Below, one piece after another: positions 1 to 8,450 of a stretch of 64,000 nt of DNA. Below the pieces are notes generated by a model, which had not been told where the DNA came from, made no database searches, and saw nothing but the letters and a program-made list of their open reading frames with translations. Numbering within the stretch: the first letter of the stretch is position 1; each line of letters opens with the position of its first letter. The stretch is from Gemella haemolysans (GTDB lineage: Bacteria; Bacillota; Bacilli; Staphylococcales; Gemellaceae), in contig NZ_KQ959965.1 of the NCBI RefSeq assembly GCF_001553035.1, positions 1 through 64,000 of the forward strand, in the 5' to 3' direction. The position numbers and the translations under genes were made by a program.

Positions 1-32
1 TTTCTCCATGCCCCGAATTTGACAAAGAGCCT
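1..32. mobile_element. Possible end of an ISL3-type insertion sequence (window edge)
   Basis: The first 32 bases end in TTTGACAAAGAGCC, which resembles, from memory, the terminal inverted repeats of ISL3-family insertion sequences. No transposase is visible because the window starts here. The motif lies about 40 bases beyond the stop of the metal permease gene, where a regulator gene could otherwise follow. This is a weak, recognition-based call that needs the sequence to the left. Confidence 0.35.
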
Positions 33-71
33 ATAAAATGTGATAGCAACAGTGGTTGACTTTATATTTTA

Positions 72-866
72 TTATTTTCTCTTTAGGTTATAGTAGCCTA
101 GACTACAAAAGTAGAATAGTGCTTCTATAGTAGCTATAAAGAAAGTAGTAGGTAGGGAAGTGTAATATGAAAGAGTAATCCCTGCCCATGTACCGATAAG
201 TGCAAACAATATTGATATAGCTATCATTAGTCCTACTTTATTAGTAAGATATCTTGCTGCACTAGCTGGAACTGTTAGAAGGACGAACATTAATAATGCA
301 CCAACTACTGGAACTGTAATACTAGTTGCCACTGATAGTAAAACTAGGAAAAAGATAGAAATAAATTTTCCATTTAATCCTAATGCACGAGCACCAATCG
401 CATCGAAAGAATCGAATTTGATTTTTCTATAAAAAATTGAAAGTAATAGAATAACTGCTACTGCTAGTGTAAAAATTAATTTAACATCGTCTCGAGTTAT
501 TGAAACAACACTACCAAATAGTATATTGTTAACATAACTTGTACTTTTGGGTGTTAGTGATAGGAATAATAATCCTAAACCTAAGAATATTCCTAACATT
601 ACGCTTACTGTAGCTTCACGTCTAAATGCTTTTACACTTAGATGACCTACTAGATAAGACATAGTAATAGTGAATATTAATAGTCCGTAAATTGGGTTAA
701 TACCTAAGAAAACAGCGAAGGCTGCACCAGCGAACCCAACATGTGAAAGGGTGTGTGAGATAAATGACATATTTCTAGCCATTACAAACACACCAATATA
801 GCCTGCCATTATAGCTACAATAGTTCCAGCTATAAAGGCATTCTGCATAAAATCATAATTAAGCAT
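72..866 (-). CDS. Metal (Zn/Mn) ABC transporter permease, ABC-3 family
   Basis: Integral membrane subunit of a zinc/manganese-type importer. The 264-residue protein is almost entirely hydrophobic, with about eight membrane segments, and carries the conserved early loop with SHTLSHVGFAGAAF (about residues 37-50) typical of the ZnuB/MntB/AdcB family. It starts at ATG with an AGGAGAT ribosome site and overlaps the end of the ATPase gene by 8 bases, so the two are translationally coupled. It is the last visible gene of a leftward operon: binding protein, ATPase, permease. The metal cannot be told from the permease alone; the Zur-type operator upstream argues for zinc. Length is normal. Confidence 0.9.
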   Translation of the reverse strand: MLNYDFMQNAFIAGTIVAIMAGYIGVFVMARNMSFISHTLSHVGFAGAAFAVFLGINPIYGLLIFTITMSYLVGHLSVKAFRREATVSVMLGIFLGLGLLFLSLTPKSTSYVNNILFGSVVSITRDDVKLIFTLAVAVILLLSIFYRKIKFDSFDAIGARALGLNGKFISIFFLVLLSVATSITVPVVGALLMFVLLTVPASAARYLTNKVGLMIAISILFALIGTWAGITLSYYTSLPTTFFIATIEALFYFCSLGYYNLKRK

Positions 867-1569
867 AATTGTTATCTCCTACATAATGTTTGCATAGCTT
901 TAGATTATTTTTTTCTATATTGTAATCCTCTATACTAATAAATTTGAAGCAACCTTCTTCTAGATAAAGTATCTTATCAACGTATTTTTCATCGATAAGT
1001 GATAGTTCATGTGTTATACAAAGAGTTATGATATTTTCTTTCTTTGTAATTTCTTTAACAAGAGTCATACATTCAATTTCACTAGTCTTATCTAAATTTG
1101 ATGTAAACTCATCAAGAAGTAGTAGGTTTGGTTTATTTACTAGTGCTTGTGCTAAAAATATACGTTGTTTTTCTCCACCTGATAGAGTACCTATAGATTT
1201 ATTTTGAAGTTTTAGTGAATTTGTTAATTCTAGTGCTTCTTTAATACTTGATTTTTCTTTTTTACTAAGCCATGGTAAAAGCCCTTTTTGAATAGGAAGT
1301 GATACAAAGTCAGCAGCAGATAATGGAAGTTCTTCATCTATCTGTCTGAACTGAGGTACATATCCAAGAGTTGGATTTTCTCCAACAAGTGTTATCTGGC
1401 TAGTTTTATTTAATTTTTCTAGAATATTATTTAATAATGTTGTTTTACCAACACCATTTTTTCCAACAACAGCAATAACATCTCCTGAAGTAACAGAAAA
1501 CGTAATGTTATCTAATATTGTTTTATCTCCTATTGAATAAGTGAGATTTTTTATTTTAAGTTCAGCCAT
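859..1569 (-). CDS. Metal (Zn/Mn) ABC transporter ATP-binding protein
   Basis: Cytoplasmic ATPase that drives the metal permease encoded just downstream. The 236 residues show Walker A (GKNGVGKT, residues 36-43), the LSGGE signature near residue 130, Walker B ending LLLLDEF with the following D-loop, and the switch histidine in a CITHE context. It starts at ATG after TTAGGAGATTTT. A hairpin with a T-run separates it from the upstream binding-protein gene, so its mRNA level is probably lower than that of the binding protein. Family is ZnuC/AdcC/MntB-like. Confidence 0.9.
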   Translation of the reverse strand: MAELKIKNLTYSIGDKTILDNITFSVTSGDVIAVVGKNGVGKTTLLNNILEKLNKTSQITLVGENPTLGYVPQFRQIDEELPLSAADFVSLPIQKGLLPWLSKKEKSSIKEALELTNSLKLQNKSIGTLSGGEKQRIFLAQALVNKPNLLLLDEFTSNLDKTSEIECMTLVKEITKKENIITLCITHELSLIDEKYVDKILYLEEGCFKFISIEDYNIEKNNLKLCKHYVGDNNYA

Positions 1570-1612
1570 AAAATCTCCTAAGTAAATTTAAAATTTTTAT
1601 TTTTAATATAAA

Positions 1613-1644
1613 AAAGAAGAGATACGATTTAGAATCTCTTCTTT
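1613..1644 (-). terminator. Intra-operon terminator-like hairpin
   Basis: An 11-base perfect inverted repeat (AAAGAAGAGAT / ATCTCTTCTTT) with a 10-base loop. Read on the minus strand it is followed by a T-rich stretch. It lies between the binding-protein stop and the ATPase start, so it probably works as a partial terminator or 3' stabilising hairpin that raises binding-protein expression over the membrane subunits. Confidence 0.7.
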
Positions 1645-1695
1645 ATATTATACTACATATTTATAATATGTGAAGACTAATTTTTAATCTTCGTA

Positions 1696-2727
1696 TTAAT
1701 GTTTATGTTCTTTTTCGTGATCGTGATCATGATCATCATGTGAGTGACCTTCATGAGAATGACCTTCGTGACTGTGATCATGTGAATGACCTTCAGAAGC
1801 GCCTTCTACGTGATATGCTTTTTCACCAGAACCACCATTTAGAATTTCTTCTAATTTATTATATTGATCTAACATCCATTCAATGTAAGTTTTTCCGTCT
1901 GGTTGTGTTTCTGTTACATTAAGAACAGGTACTTTATTTTGTTCAGCTAGAGTAATTAAACCTTCGATAGTTTTATTAGTTGTTTGAACGTTGTTGATGA
2001 TTAATGAAATCTGTTTAGATTTGATTTGCTCTTGAATAGTTTTTAAGTCTTGTGGAGCAGGGTCATTTCCTTCTTCAGTTGCTTGAGCTAGTTTTTTAAC
2101 TTGATCTGTTGTTTTTAGTCCAAGAGATTCAACTGCATATTCGAAAACAGGTTCTGTAGTAAGTACTGATTTACCATTTGCTTTATCTTTTAAAGAATTA
2201 ATTTTATCAGTAATTTTTGAAAGTTCTTTTTTGTAGTTATCTCTATTTTTTTCATAGAAATTTTTATTAGCAGAATCTTTTTCAGATAAGACTTTAGTAA
2301 GTTCATCTGCAACTTTACTCATTACTTCTGGGTTGTACCAAATGTGTTCATTATCTCCATCTTTAAGTCCTAGAAGTTTAGCACCGTCAATTTTTTTGAT
2401 GTCTTTACTATTAGCAGTAAGTTTTTCGAACCAAGAATCGTATCCACCACCGTTAAGAATTGCGATGTTAGAATCAGCAACAGTTTTAGCATCTTGAGCA
2501 GTTGGTTCAAAATCATGTGGATCTACTGAAGTAGAAGTTATAATAGACGAAACGTCTGCTTTATCTCCTGCTATACTCTTAGCAACTTCTGCATAAAAGT
2601 TTACAGAAGTAACGATTTTTGTTTTACTTCCAGAGTTTGTAGCTCCAGAATTAGTTTTGCTTGAACATCCGACTAAAAGTAGGGCGAATGCAGCAACTAC
2701 TGAAATTATTTTTAAAAATTTATTCAT
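1696..2727 (-). CDS. Metal ABC transporter substrate-binding lipoprotein with C-terminal His-rich tail
   Basis: Extracellular metal-binding lipoprotein of the cluster A-I (ZnuA/PsaA) family, 343 residues. The N-terminus is a lipoprotein signal with lipobox LLVGC (Cys21). Likely metal ligands are the His of VDPHDFEPT, the His of EHIWYNP, a Glu in TTEPVFEYA where zinc-type proteins often carry His, and an Asp in QPDGKTY. This His-His-Glu-Asp set is closer to manganese-type proteins, although the promoter has a Zur-type site. The last 35 or so residues are a run of His, Asp and Glu ending HEKEHKH; in many zinc-binding relatives the His-rich stretch is an internal loop instead. It is the first gene of the operon, with ribosome site GGAGGAG. 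Confidence 0.88.
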   Translation of the reverse strand: MNKFLKIISVVAAFALLLVGCSSKTNSGATNSGSKTKIVTSVNFYAEVAKSIAGDKADVSSIITSTSVDPHDFEPTAQDAKTVADSNIAILNGGGYDSWFEKLTANSKDIKKIDGAKLLGLKDGDNEHIWYNPEVMSKVADELTKVLSEKDSANKNFYEKNRDNYKKELSKITDKINSLKDKANGKSVLTTEPVFEYAVESLGLKTTDQVKKLAQATEEGNDPAPQDLKTIQEQIKSKQISLIINNVQTTNKTIEGLITLAEQNKVPVLNVTETQPDGKTYIEWMLDQYNKLEEILNGGSGEKAYHVEGASEGHSHDHSHEGHSHEGHSHDDHDHDHEKEHKH

Positions 2728-2748
2728 TTGTAATACTCCTCCGTTATT

Positions 2749-2761
2749 CGTAATTATTACG
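2749..2761 (-). promoter_or_regulatory. Zur-type operator upstream of metal uptake operon
   Basis: Perfect 13-base palindrome CGTAATTATTACG, matching the core of the Bacillus Zur box (CGTAATNATTACG). It lies immediately downstream of the -10 hexamer, at or near the transcription start, so a bound Zn-loaded Zur would block initiation. No AdcR-type site (TTAACNNGTTAA) was seen here. Confidence 0.8.
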
Positions 2762-2770
2762 TTCTAATAA

Positions 2771-2799
2771 ATTATAATACTACTTTATAAAAAAATCAA
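2771..2799 (-). promoter_or_regulatory. Sigma-A promoter of metal uptake operon
   Basis: On the minus strand: TTGATT (2794-2799), a 17-base spacer, then a perfect TATAAT (2771-2776). The Zur-type palindrome begins 9 bases downstream, so promoter and operator form a simple repressible unit. Confidence 0.8.
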
Positions 2800-2939
2800 G
2801 TTCTTAAACGAAATAATTTTGATTAATGTAAAAAAATTACATTTGTTTTCATAATACATAAAAATAAAAAGTAATAAAAAATAAATAAAATAGTTATTAA
2901 TATAGAAGATAATTATTGATGTAAAATTTATTAAAATAC

Positions 2940-2968
2940 TTGATTTTTAGTTGGTAATGCTATATAAT
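2940..2968 (+). promoter_or_regulatory. Sigma-A promoter of rpsB-tsf
   Basis: TTGATT (2940-2945), a 17-base spacer and TATAAT (2963-2968). It would start transcription near 2976 and produce a leader of about 115 nucleotides before rpsB. Confidence 0.8.
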
Positions 2969-3006
2969 TAATAAAGTTGAGTTAAAATCAACAAAAATAT
3001 AACACA

Positions 3007-3063
3007 CGACATTTGAGTAGCTGCTCGGTGCATTTATGTTTGCAGTAAGCTTAGAGAATGTCG
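3007..3063 (+). ncRNA. Ribosomal protein S2 (rpsB) mRNA leader
   Basis: Structured 5' leader directly before rpsB. A 7-base closing stem CGACATT (3007-3013) / AATGTCG (3057-3063) encloses a short branched region. Comparable leaders before rpsB in Firmicutes are known as candidate autoregulatory elements where S2 represses its own operon. The 3' arm runs straight into a purine-rich segment and the ribosome site AAGGAGG. The assignment rests on position and closing stem; a covariance-model search was not possible. Confidence 0.6.
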
Positions 3064-3091
3064 GAGGAAAAAACCAAGGAGGAAAATAACT

Positions 3092-3826
3092 ATGGCAGTT
3101 ATTTCAATGAAACAATTATTAGAAGCTGGTGTACACTTCGGTCACCAAACAAGAAGATGGAACCCTAAAATGGATAAATACATCTTCACAGAAAGAAACG
3201 GTATCTACATTATCGACTTACAAAAAACAGTTAAGAAAGTTGATGAAGCATACGAATTCGTAAAATCAGTTGCTGATCAAGGCGGAAAAATGTTATTCGT
3301 AGGTACTAAAAAACAAGCACAAGATGCTATTAAAGAAGAAGCTGAAAGAAGTGGTCAATACTACATCAATCACCGTTGGTTAGGTGGAACTTTAACTAAC
3401 TACAAAACAATTAAAGGACGTATTGACAGAATCACTGAAATCGAAAAAATGGAAGCTGATGGAGTATTCGAAGTACTACCTAAAAAAGAAGTTATCGAAT
3501 TAAGAAAAGAATACGATAAATTAGTTAAATTCTTAGGTGGAATTCGTGAAATGAAAGGTATGCCAGATGCAATCTTCGTAGTAGATCCTAAGAAAGAGCA
3601 CAACGCAATTGCTGAAGCTAAAAAATTAGGAATTCCTGTAGTAGGTATCGTAGATACAAACTGTGATCCAGATGATGTTGATTACGTAATCCCTGCAAAC
3701 GACGATGCTATTCGTGCAGTTAAATTATTAACAGCTAAAATGGCAGACGCTTTTGTAGCTTACAACGAAGGTAACATCGAAGAAACTGAAGAAGTTTCTG
3801 AAGAAGTAGAAGCAACTGAAGAATAA
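3092..3826 (+). CDS. rpsB: 30S ribosomal protein S2
   Basis: Small-subunit ribosomal protein, 244 residues, normal bacterial length. The N-terminus has the family hallmark [20 protein letters not shown], followed by the [11 protein letters not shown] segment. The acidic C-terminal tail ([15 protein letters not shown]) is common in Firmicute S2. It starts at ATG after AAGGAGGAAAATAACT. It is first in the rpsB-tsf unit, 57 bases ahead of tsf, and preceded by the structured leader that probably regulates it. Confidence 0.98.
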   Translation: MAVISMKQLLEAGVHFGHQTRRWNPKMDKYIFTERNGIYIIDLQKTVKKVDEAYEFVKSVADQGGKMLFVGTKKQAQDAIKEEAERSGQYYINHRWLGGTLTNYKTIKGRIDRITEIEKMEADGVFEVLPKKEVIELRKEYDKLVKFLGGIREMKGMPDAIFVVDPKKEHNAIAEAKKLGIPVVGIVDTNCDPDDVDYVIPANDDAIRAVKLLTAKMADAFVAYNEGNIEETEEVSEEVEATEE

Positions 3827-3883
3827 TTTTAGATTATAAAACAAATAAAAAAATTAATAATAAAATAACGGAGGCAAATCAAA

Positions 3884-4771
3884 ATGGCACAAATTACAGC
3901 TAGTTTGGTAAAAGAATTAAGAGAACGTACTGGTGCTGGTATGATGGACTGTAAAAAAGCACTAACTCAAACTGATGGAGATATCGATGCAGCAATCGAC
4001 TACCTAAGAGAAAATGGTATCGCTAAAGCAGCTAAAAAAGCTGACAGAATCGCTGCAGAAGGTCTTTCTTACATCGAGGTTAAAGGTAACAAAGCTGTTA
4101 TCTTAGAAATCAACTCAGAAACTGACTTCGTTGCTAAAAACGAAAAATTCGTTGCTTTAGTAAAAAATGTTGCAGAAGCTATCTTAGCAGCTGAACCAGC
4201 AACTTTAGAAGAAGCTCTTCAAGTAGAAGCTCAAGGTGGAACTGTTGAAGCAGTAATTAACGAAGGTATCGCTACAATTGGTGAAAAACTTTCATTAAGA
4301 AGATTTGAAGTTGTAACTAAATCTGACGCTGATGCATTCGGTGCATACTCTCACATGGGAGGAAGAATTGGTGTTCTTACTCTTGTTGAAGGAAGCACTG
4401 ACGAAGAAGCAGCTAAAGATGTTGCAATGCACATCGCTGCTTTAGCTCCTAAATACTTAGACGAAAGCGAAGTACCAGCTGATGTACTTGAGCACGAGAA
4501 AAAAGTATTAACTGAGCAAGCATTAAACGAAGGAAAACCTGCTAACATCGTTGAAAAAATGATCGTTGGTAGAATTAACAAATTCTTAGAAGAAATCACA
4601 GTTGTTAACCAAAAATTCGTTAAAGACGATAGTTTCACTGTTGAAAAATTCTTAGTATCAAAAGGTGGAAAACTTGCTAAATTCGTACGTTACGAAGTTG
4701 GTGAAGGTATCGAGAAAAAAGAAGATAACTTTGCTGAAGAAGTAATGAGCCAAGTTAACGCTAGCAAATAA
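3884..4771 (+). CDS. tsf: Elongation factor Ts
   Basis: Guanine-nucleotide exchange factor for EF-Tu, 295 residues. The N-terminal UBA-like domain ([20 protein letters not shown]) and the following core with the [12 protein letters not shown] motif identify the family. It follows rpsB as in nearly all bacteria and has ribosome site CGGAGG. A strong terminator follows, so rpsB-tsf is a two-gene unit separate from pyrH. Confidence 0.98.
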   Translation: MAQITASLVKELRERTGAGMMDCKKALTQTDGDIDAAIDYLRENGIAKAAKKADRIAAEGLSYIEVKGNKAVILEINSETDFVAKNEKFVALVKNVAEAILAAEPATLEEALQVEAQGGTVEAVINEGIATIGEKLSLRRFEVVTKSDADAFGAYSHMGGRIGVLTLVEGSTDEEAAKDVAMHIAALAPKYLDESEVPADVLEHEKKVLTEQALNEGKPANIVEKMIVGRINKFLEEITVVNQKFVKDDSFTVEKFLVSKGGKLAKFVRYEVGEGIEKKEDNFAEEVMSQVNASK

Positions 4772-4807
4772 TAATTCTCTATTTAATATATTTTATTAAA
4801 AGAGGTT

Positions 4808-4836
4808 AAGCACACACTTCTTGTGTGTGCTTTTTT
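4808..4836 (+). terminator. Terminator after tsf
   Basis: Perfect 10-base stem AAGCACACAC / GTGTGTGCTT with the 5-base loop TTCTT, followed by TTTT. A textbook intrinsic terminator closing rpsB-tsf. Confidence 0.93.
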
Positions 4837-4890
4837 AAAAAATTAGTATAGTGGAAACAATAATGTCTGTAATTTATTAGGAGGATAGAA

Positions 4891-5604
4891 ATGGCTACTA
4901 AATATAAAAGAGTTTTATATAAGTTAAGTGGTGAAGCACTAGCAGGTGGAAAAGGATTCGGTATTGATTCTGAAGTTGTTACAAAAATAACTTCTCAAAT
5001 CGTAGAGGTAGTAAAACAAGGGGTAGAAGTTGCTATCGTTGTTGGTGGAGGAAATATCTGGCGTGGAAAAACTGGTGAAGAACTAGGAATGGAACGCGCT
5101 ACGGCTGACTCAATGGGTATGTTAGCTACAGTTATGAATTCATTAGCATTACAAGATGCATTAGAACAAAAAGGTGTGGATACACGTGTATTAACATCAG
5201 TTGAAATGAAAGAAATGGCTGAGCCATATATCAGAAGACGTGCAATAAGACACTTAGAAAAAGGTCGTGTTGCTATATTTGCAGCTGGAATTGGGAATCC
5301 ATATTTCTCAACAGATACAACAGCAGCATTACGTGCTAAAGAAATCGGTGCTGAAGCTATTTTAATGGGTAAAAATGGTGTTGATGGAGTTTACTCTGCT
5401 GATCCAAAACTTGACAGCACAGCAACTAAATATGATAAGTTATCATACATGGATATTATGAACAAAGGGTTAACAATAATGGATTCTACAGCAATTACAT
5501 TCTGTATGGATAATCACCTGCCAATTATTGTCTTTTCAATAGATGATGCAGAAAATATTGTTAAAGTTGTTTCTGATTCTAATCTGGGAACAACTATTGA
5601 ATAA
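4891..5604 (+). CDS. pyrH: UMP kinase
   Basis: Amino-acid-kinase family enzyme that phosphorylates UMP to UDP, 237 residues. Seen: the N-terminal [15 protein letters not shown] phosphate-binding segment, the [10 protein letters not shown] motif and the [17 protein letters not shown] nucleotide-binding segment. Start ATG follows TAGGAGGATAGAA. It sits between tsf and frr, the standard bacterial order, and probably forms an operon with frr and the two small genes after it. Confidence 0.98.
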   Translation: MATKYKRVLYKLSGEALAGGKGFGIDSEVVTKITSQIVEVVKQGVEVAIVVGGGNIWRGKTGEELGMERATADSMGMLATVMNSLALQDALEQKGVDTRVLTSVEMKEMAEPYIRRRAIRHLEKGRVAIFAAGIGNPYFSTDTTAALRAKEIGAEAILMGKNGVDGVYSADPKLDSTATKYDKLSYMDIMNKGLTIMDSTAITFCMDNHLPIIVFSIDDAENIVKVVSDSNLGTTIE

Positions 5605-5628
5605 AATTTATATTAGGAGTTTACAATT

Positions 5629-6186
5629 ATGCCTGAACAAATAATGAATAATTTAAACGAAAGAATGGAAAAAGCGATTGCTAGTTTACGTCGTGAATTA
5701 GCATCTATCAGAGCTGGTAAGGCTAGTGCAGCTGTTTTAGATAGATTAACAGTTGATTACTATGGTGTACCAACTCCGATTAATCAAGTTGCAGGGGTTT
5801 CTGTACCAGAACCTAAAATGCTTGTAATTTCTCCATACGAAAAAACTTTATTAGGAGATATCGAAAAAGCTATTCAAGCATCAGATTTAGGATTAAACCC
5901 AGCTAATGATGGAACAGTAATTCGTATTGTATTCCCAGCATTAACTGAGGAACGTCGTAAAGAACTTGCTAAATTAGTAGGTAAAGAATCTGAAGGTGCT
6001 AAAGTTGCTGTACGTAATGTTCGTCGTGATGCAATGGATGCTATGAAAAAATTAGAAAAATCTTCTCAAATTACTGAAGACGATTTAAAAGGATATTCTG
6101 ATGATATTCAAAAAGTAACTGATAAATTTGTTGCTGAAATCGACAAAGTTACTAAAGAAAAACAAGAAGAGTTAATGAGTGTATAA
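5629..6186 (+). CDS. frr: Ribosome recycling factor
   Basis: Splits post-termination ribosomes together with EF-G. At 185 residues it has standard length. Family hallmarks are the helical N-terminus with [19 protein letters not shown], the [14 protein letters not shown] segment, and [15 protein letters not shown]. It lies 24 bases after pyrH with a TAGGAG ribosome site. Confidence 0.98.
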   Translation: MPEQIMNNLNERMEKAIASLRRELASIRAGKASAAVLDRLTVDYYGVPTPINQVAGVSVPEPKMLVISPYEKTLLGDIEKAIQASDLGLNPANDGTVIRIVFPALTEERRKELAKLVGKESEGAKVAVRNVRRDAMDAMKKLEKSSQITEDDLKGYSDDIQKVTDKFVAEIDKVTKEKQEELMSV

Positions 6187-6190
6187 TAAT

Positions 6191-6400
6191 ATGGAAATGA
6201 ATGAAGTTATTGCTAAAATTAATTCACTTAATGCGACAAAAAGAGAGCGTGAATTAACTACTGAGGAATCAGAAGAATTAGCTAAATATAGACAATTATA
6301 TTTACAAAATTTTAAAGCTAATATGAGAAACATATTAGATAATACTAAAGTAATTAATGAAAATGGAGAAGATATAACTCCTAAGAAGAAAGGAAATTAA
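6191..6400 (+). CDS. DUF896 (YnzC-type) small protein
   Basis: Small soluble protein of about 69 residues. The pattern [18 protein letters not shown]...[14 protein letters not shown]...DITPKK matches the DUF896/UPF0291 family, represented by Bacillus YnzC; its role is poorly defined. I chose the ATG at 6191 rather than the in-frame GTG at 6179, which lies inside frr and gives an atypical N-terminus; ATG 6197 is also possible. It probably shares the pyrH-frr transcript. Confidence 0.85.
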   Translation: MEMNEVIAKINSLNATKRERELTTEESEELAKYRQLYLQNFKANMRNILDNTKVINENGEDITPKKKGN

Positions 6401-6402
6401 CA

Positions 6403-6648
6403 ATGAGTGAAACTGCAGTTACAATTTTAGTTGGAGCAATTTGTTTACTTATCGGTGTTGTTGGAGGTTTCTATCTAGCAAGACGTAATTTCATGAACTA
6501 CATGGAAAAAAATCCTCAAATTAACGAAGATATGGTTATGAGTATGATGAGTCAAATGGGACAAAAACCATCTCGTAAAAAAATCAATCAAGTTATGAGC
6601 AACATGCAAAAAGCGCAAAAACAAGCTCAAAAACAAATGAAAAAATAA
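6403..6648 (+). CDS. YneF family (UPF0154) membrane protein
   Basis: 81-residue protein with one N-terminal membrane span ([20 protein letters not shown], approximate) and a basic, Met- and Gln-rich cytoplasmic tail containing [21 protein letters not shown]. This is the signature of the UPF0154/YneF family; function is unknown. It starts 2 bases after the DUF896 stop, so the pair is tightly coupled, and a terminator follows. Confidence 0.88.
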   Translation: MSETAVTILVGAICLLIGVVGGFYLARRNFMNYMEKNPQINEDMVMSMMSQMGQKPSRKKINQVMSNMQKAQKQAQKQMKK

Positions 6649-6659
6649 TTTAAGAAAAC

Positions 6660-6690
6660 AGATGTGTAATAATTTTGCACATCTCTTTTT
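6660..6690. terminator. Bidirectional terminator between convergent genes
   Basis: Stem AGATGTG / CACATCT with a loop of about 11 bases, flanked by CTTTTTCTT on the plus strand and by a T-rich tract on the minus strand. It lies between the YneF gene (+) and the pseudouridine synthase gene (-) and can serve both. Confidence 0.8.
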
Positions 6691-6711
6691 CTTATTATTG
6701 TATAAAATTTA

Positions 6712-7560
6712 TTATATAAAATCTTTTTCAATTGACGATTTAATTTCTAAAGTGTTTCCTGTAACAGGGTGTGGGAAATTTACTTTAAGTGCTCCTAAAT
6801 ACATTTTATCGTATTTATAGCCATCTTTTGAATATAATTTATCTCCGATTATTGGAACTCCTATAGAAGCTAAATGTACTCTTATTTGATGAGTTCTACC
6901 TGTTTCAAGTGATACTAGAACTGAAAATTTATTTTGATCTAATTTACTGCACTCAAGTATATTAGTAATAGCATTTTTCCCATTTCTTGTCACTGCCATT
7001 TTGTTTTTTTCTTTACTATCTCTTCCTATATTAGTATTAATAGTTTGTGGTTTAATATTGTTTTTTATTAATGCTGTATAGTAACGTTTAATTGCTCTTT
7101 GTTCAAGCATTTGATCTAGTTTAGCTTTGATTAGAGGAGTTTTTGCTAGAATCACTAAACCACAAGTATCTATATCAAGTCTGTGAATAGGTTCTAGATA
7201 GCTATAGTCAGCTATTAAATAGTTAACTAGCGTATCATTTTCAGCTTCTATATCATTTGGATGAGTTTTTATACTGAATGGTTTTGATACAATAAGTATA
7301 TAATCATCCTCATATTCCTTGTTTATTGTAGTATTTGTGTTTGATAAGTAATTAGATGTAGCTAGAACTATATTTAATTCTAATGAATCATTTGTAGATA
7401 AACTTGATGTTAAATCTGCTTCTTTCTCATTAACTTTAATTGTTTGTTTATCATGATGACTTTGCATTCTAATAGTATGTATATTTTTTTTTGACACTTT
7501 TAAAAATTGACTTAAATAAACCTCTACTGTTGGGAAAGGTTGTAGTATTTTAAATTTCAT
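6712..7560 (-). CDS. RluA-family RNA pseudouridine synthase
   Basis: Converts specific uridines to pseudouridine in rRNA or tRNA. The 282-residue protein has an N-terminal S4-like part (residues 1-85) and a catalytic domain with IHRLDIDTCGLVILAK, where the Asp of HRLD is the nucleophile, and the C-terminal RTHQIRVHLASIGVPIIGD motif. The exact RNA target cannot be assigned. It is transcribed alone and convergent to the pyrH unit. Ribosome site is weak (AAGG). Confidence 0.92.
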   Translation of the reverse strand: MKFKILQPFPTVEVYLSQFLKVSKKNIHTIRMQSHHDKQTIKVNEKEADLTSSLSTNDSLELNIVLATSNYLSNTNTTINKEYEDDYILIVSKPFSIKTHPNDIEAENDTLVNYLIADYSYLEPIHRLDIDTCGLVILAKTPLIKAKLDQMLEQRAIKRYYTALIKNNIKPQTINTNIGRDSKEKNKMAVTRNGKNAITNILECSKLDQNKFSVLVSLETGRTHQIRVHLASIGVPIIGDKLYSKDGYKYDKMYLGALKVNFPHPVTGNTLEIKSSIEKDFI

Positions 7561-7718
7561 TATGGTACCTTGATTTCTTTCTTATATTAATAGTACCATT
7601 ATATACTAAAACGTTAAGATAATAAAGAATAATAAGCTTTATAGATAAAATTATTATTATTAAAAAGTTGAAAAATAAGTCGATTTTAACTTGATTTTAA
7701 CTTAAAAATATAGTATTA

Positions 7719-7799
7719 TATAATTTGTGATTTAATCATACTAAACAAAGAGTTTATTATTAATAAACTTAAATAACGAGAAGTTTACTGATAGTAAAC
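7719..7799 (+). promoter_or_regulatory. Promoter -10 and paired palindromic operators of the pot operon
   Basis: A TATAAT at 7719-7724 is followed by two perfect palindromes, GTTTATTATTAATAAAC (7752-7768) and GTTTACTGATAGTAAAC (7783-7799). They share GTTTA/TAAAC arms and their centres are 31 bases apart, about three helical turns, so both face the same side of the DNA. A looser TTTTGTT/AACAAAA repeat follows (7810-7834). They are probable operators for the XRE-cupin regulator encoded next. The -35 box is unclear. Otherwise 7561-7894 holds no gene. Confidence 0.6.
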
Positions 7800-7894
7800 A
7801 TTATTAACGTTTTGTTAGATAATAATAAACAAAATTAACTAAAAGTTATGTATTGTTAAACAAATTGACTTATTAACTATAGAAAGGAGAAGTT

Positions 7895-8440
7895 ATGTAT
7901 TCTATAGGTGAAAGATTAAAGAGATTACGAATTCAAAAAAACCTCACCCAAGAAGAGTTAGGGGAACGTACAGACCTTAGTAAAGGGTATATATCTCAAG
8001 TTGAGCGTGATTTAGCGTCACCATCAATGGAAACTTTTTTTAATATACTACAAGTTCTTGGATGTGCTCCTAAAGATTTCTTCGATAAGGAGAGTACTAG
8101 TCAGAAAGTATATTATTCATTAGAAGATCAGACTAGTTATGAAGAAACTGATGAAGGATATAAACTTACATGGTTGGTTCCAGAATCAAATGAGAAAGAG
8201 ATGGAATCTCTTATATTAAAACTTGATAAAAATTGTAATTATAAAACATTTGATCCTTCTGAATCAGAAACATTATGTTATGTGCTGAAGGGGAAATGTA
8301 AATTGAGATTAGGTGATGAGGAGTTTATTGCTTCTACTCATGAAAGTTTTTATTTTTTAGCTACGTCAGAACATAGAATATCAAATCCATTTGATGAAGA
8401 ATGTGAAGTGTTAATTGTAGCGACAAATTCGTATTTATAA
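7895..8440 (+). CDS. XRE-family regulator with C-terminal cupin domain
   Basis: DNA-binding protein of 181 residues. Residues 5-60 form a helix-turn-helix of the Cro/CI type ([20 protein letters not shown], then [12 protein letters not shown]). Residues 105-180 form a small cupin barrel that likely senses a ligand. This two-domain layout (PuuR/SinR-cupin type) commonly controls polyamine or amino-acid genes. It lies 10 bases ahead of potA, so it probably senses polyamines and controls the operon, including itself, via the palindromes upstream. Ribosome site AAAGGAGAAG. Confidence 0.9.
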   Translation: MYSIGERLKRLRIQKNLTQEELGERTDLSKGYISQVERDLASPSMETFFNILQVLGCAPKDFFDKESTSQKVYYSLEDQTSYEETDEGYKLTWLVPESNEKEMESLILKLDKNCNYKTFDPSESETLCYVLKGKCKLRLGDEEFIASTHESFYFLATSEHRISNPFDEECEVLIVATNSYL

Positions 8441-8450
8441 GGAGAAAATA

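Noticed and set aside
2825-2843. Inverted repeat AATGTAA/TTACATT between the divergent metal and rpsB promoters.
   Set aside because: AT-rich, no link to a promoter element, and could arise by chance in this composition.
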